This document shows positions 7,070 to 7,105 of a stretch of 7,105 bases of DNA, one piece after another; the stretch's first letter is position 1; every line of letters starts with the position of its first letter. This DNA is from Clostridiales bacterium (lineage in GTDB: Bacteria; Bacillota; Clostridia; Saccharofermentanales; Saccharofermentanaceae), in the NCBI GenBank assembly GCA_017612755.1, contig JAGAFH010000034.1, positions 1 to 7,105 on the forward strand. Reading direction: 5' to 3'. The notes under the pieces are model-generated. The model did no database searches. It saw nothing but the letters and a program-made list of their open reading frames with translations, and was not told where the DNA came from. Made by a program: the position numbers and the translations under genes.

Positions 7070-7105
7070 GGAAAGAAAATTTAACAGAAAATCACCTGCA
7101 GAAAA

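Noticed and set aside
1..7105. Mobile element, CRISPR array, toxin-antitoxin or defence system
   Set aside because: No transposase, integrase, spaced direct repeats, small gene pair or nuclease motif is visible. All coding space is taken by four housekeeping-type or transport/envelope genes.

Overview
This is an ordinary-looking chromosomal segment, most likely from an anaerobic Firmicute of the Clostridia (Lachnospiraceae-like). The judgement rests on three things: the Firmicutes/streptococcal-clostridial long form of PurL, a one-piece Na/Pi cotransporter-PhoU protein, and AGG-rich Shine-Dalgarno sites with extended -10 promoters. Base composition looks moderate by eye and is even across the window. 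I see no insertion sequence, phage gene, tRNA, rRNA, CRISPR array or compositional break.

All four genes lie on the minus strand, so transcription runs from right to left. From upstream to downstream they are: (1) a polytopic membrane protein of the DUF6020 type (about 5636-7069), whose reading frame is still open at the right edge; (2) a Na+/phosphate cotransporter with a C-terminal PhoU region (3716-5557), preceded by its own likely promoter in a 78-bp gap; (3) a ten-helix DMT/EamA-family transporter (2850-3716), whose ATG overlaps the cotransporter stop codon by one base, so the two are almost certainly one translationally coupled operon; (4) purL (2787 down to base 1), the long-form FGAM synthase. 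It starts 62 bp after the EamA gene behind an extended -10 promoter and runs off the left edge, so its last roughly 300 residues (the glutaminase domain) are not visible.

Functionally, genes 2 and 3 form a transport pair (phosphate uptake plus an exporter or importer of unknown substrate). purL is a housekeeping purine-biosynthesis gene with its own promoter. The DUF6020 gene is a probable cell-envelope protein with GT-C-like features.

No convincing undescribed multi-gene system is visible. The points most worth checking are an asparagine in place of the near-invariant histidine in the PurL 'S-D/E-H-C-R-H' active-site motif, a perfect 8-bp palindrome overlapping the EamA stop codon and the purL promoter, and the uncharacterised DUF6020 protein.
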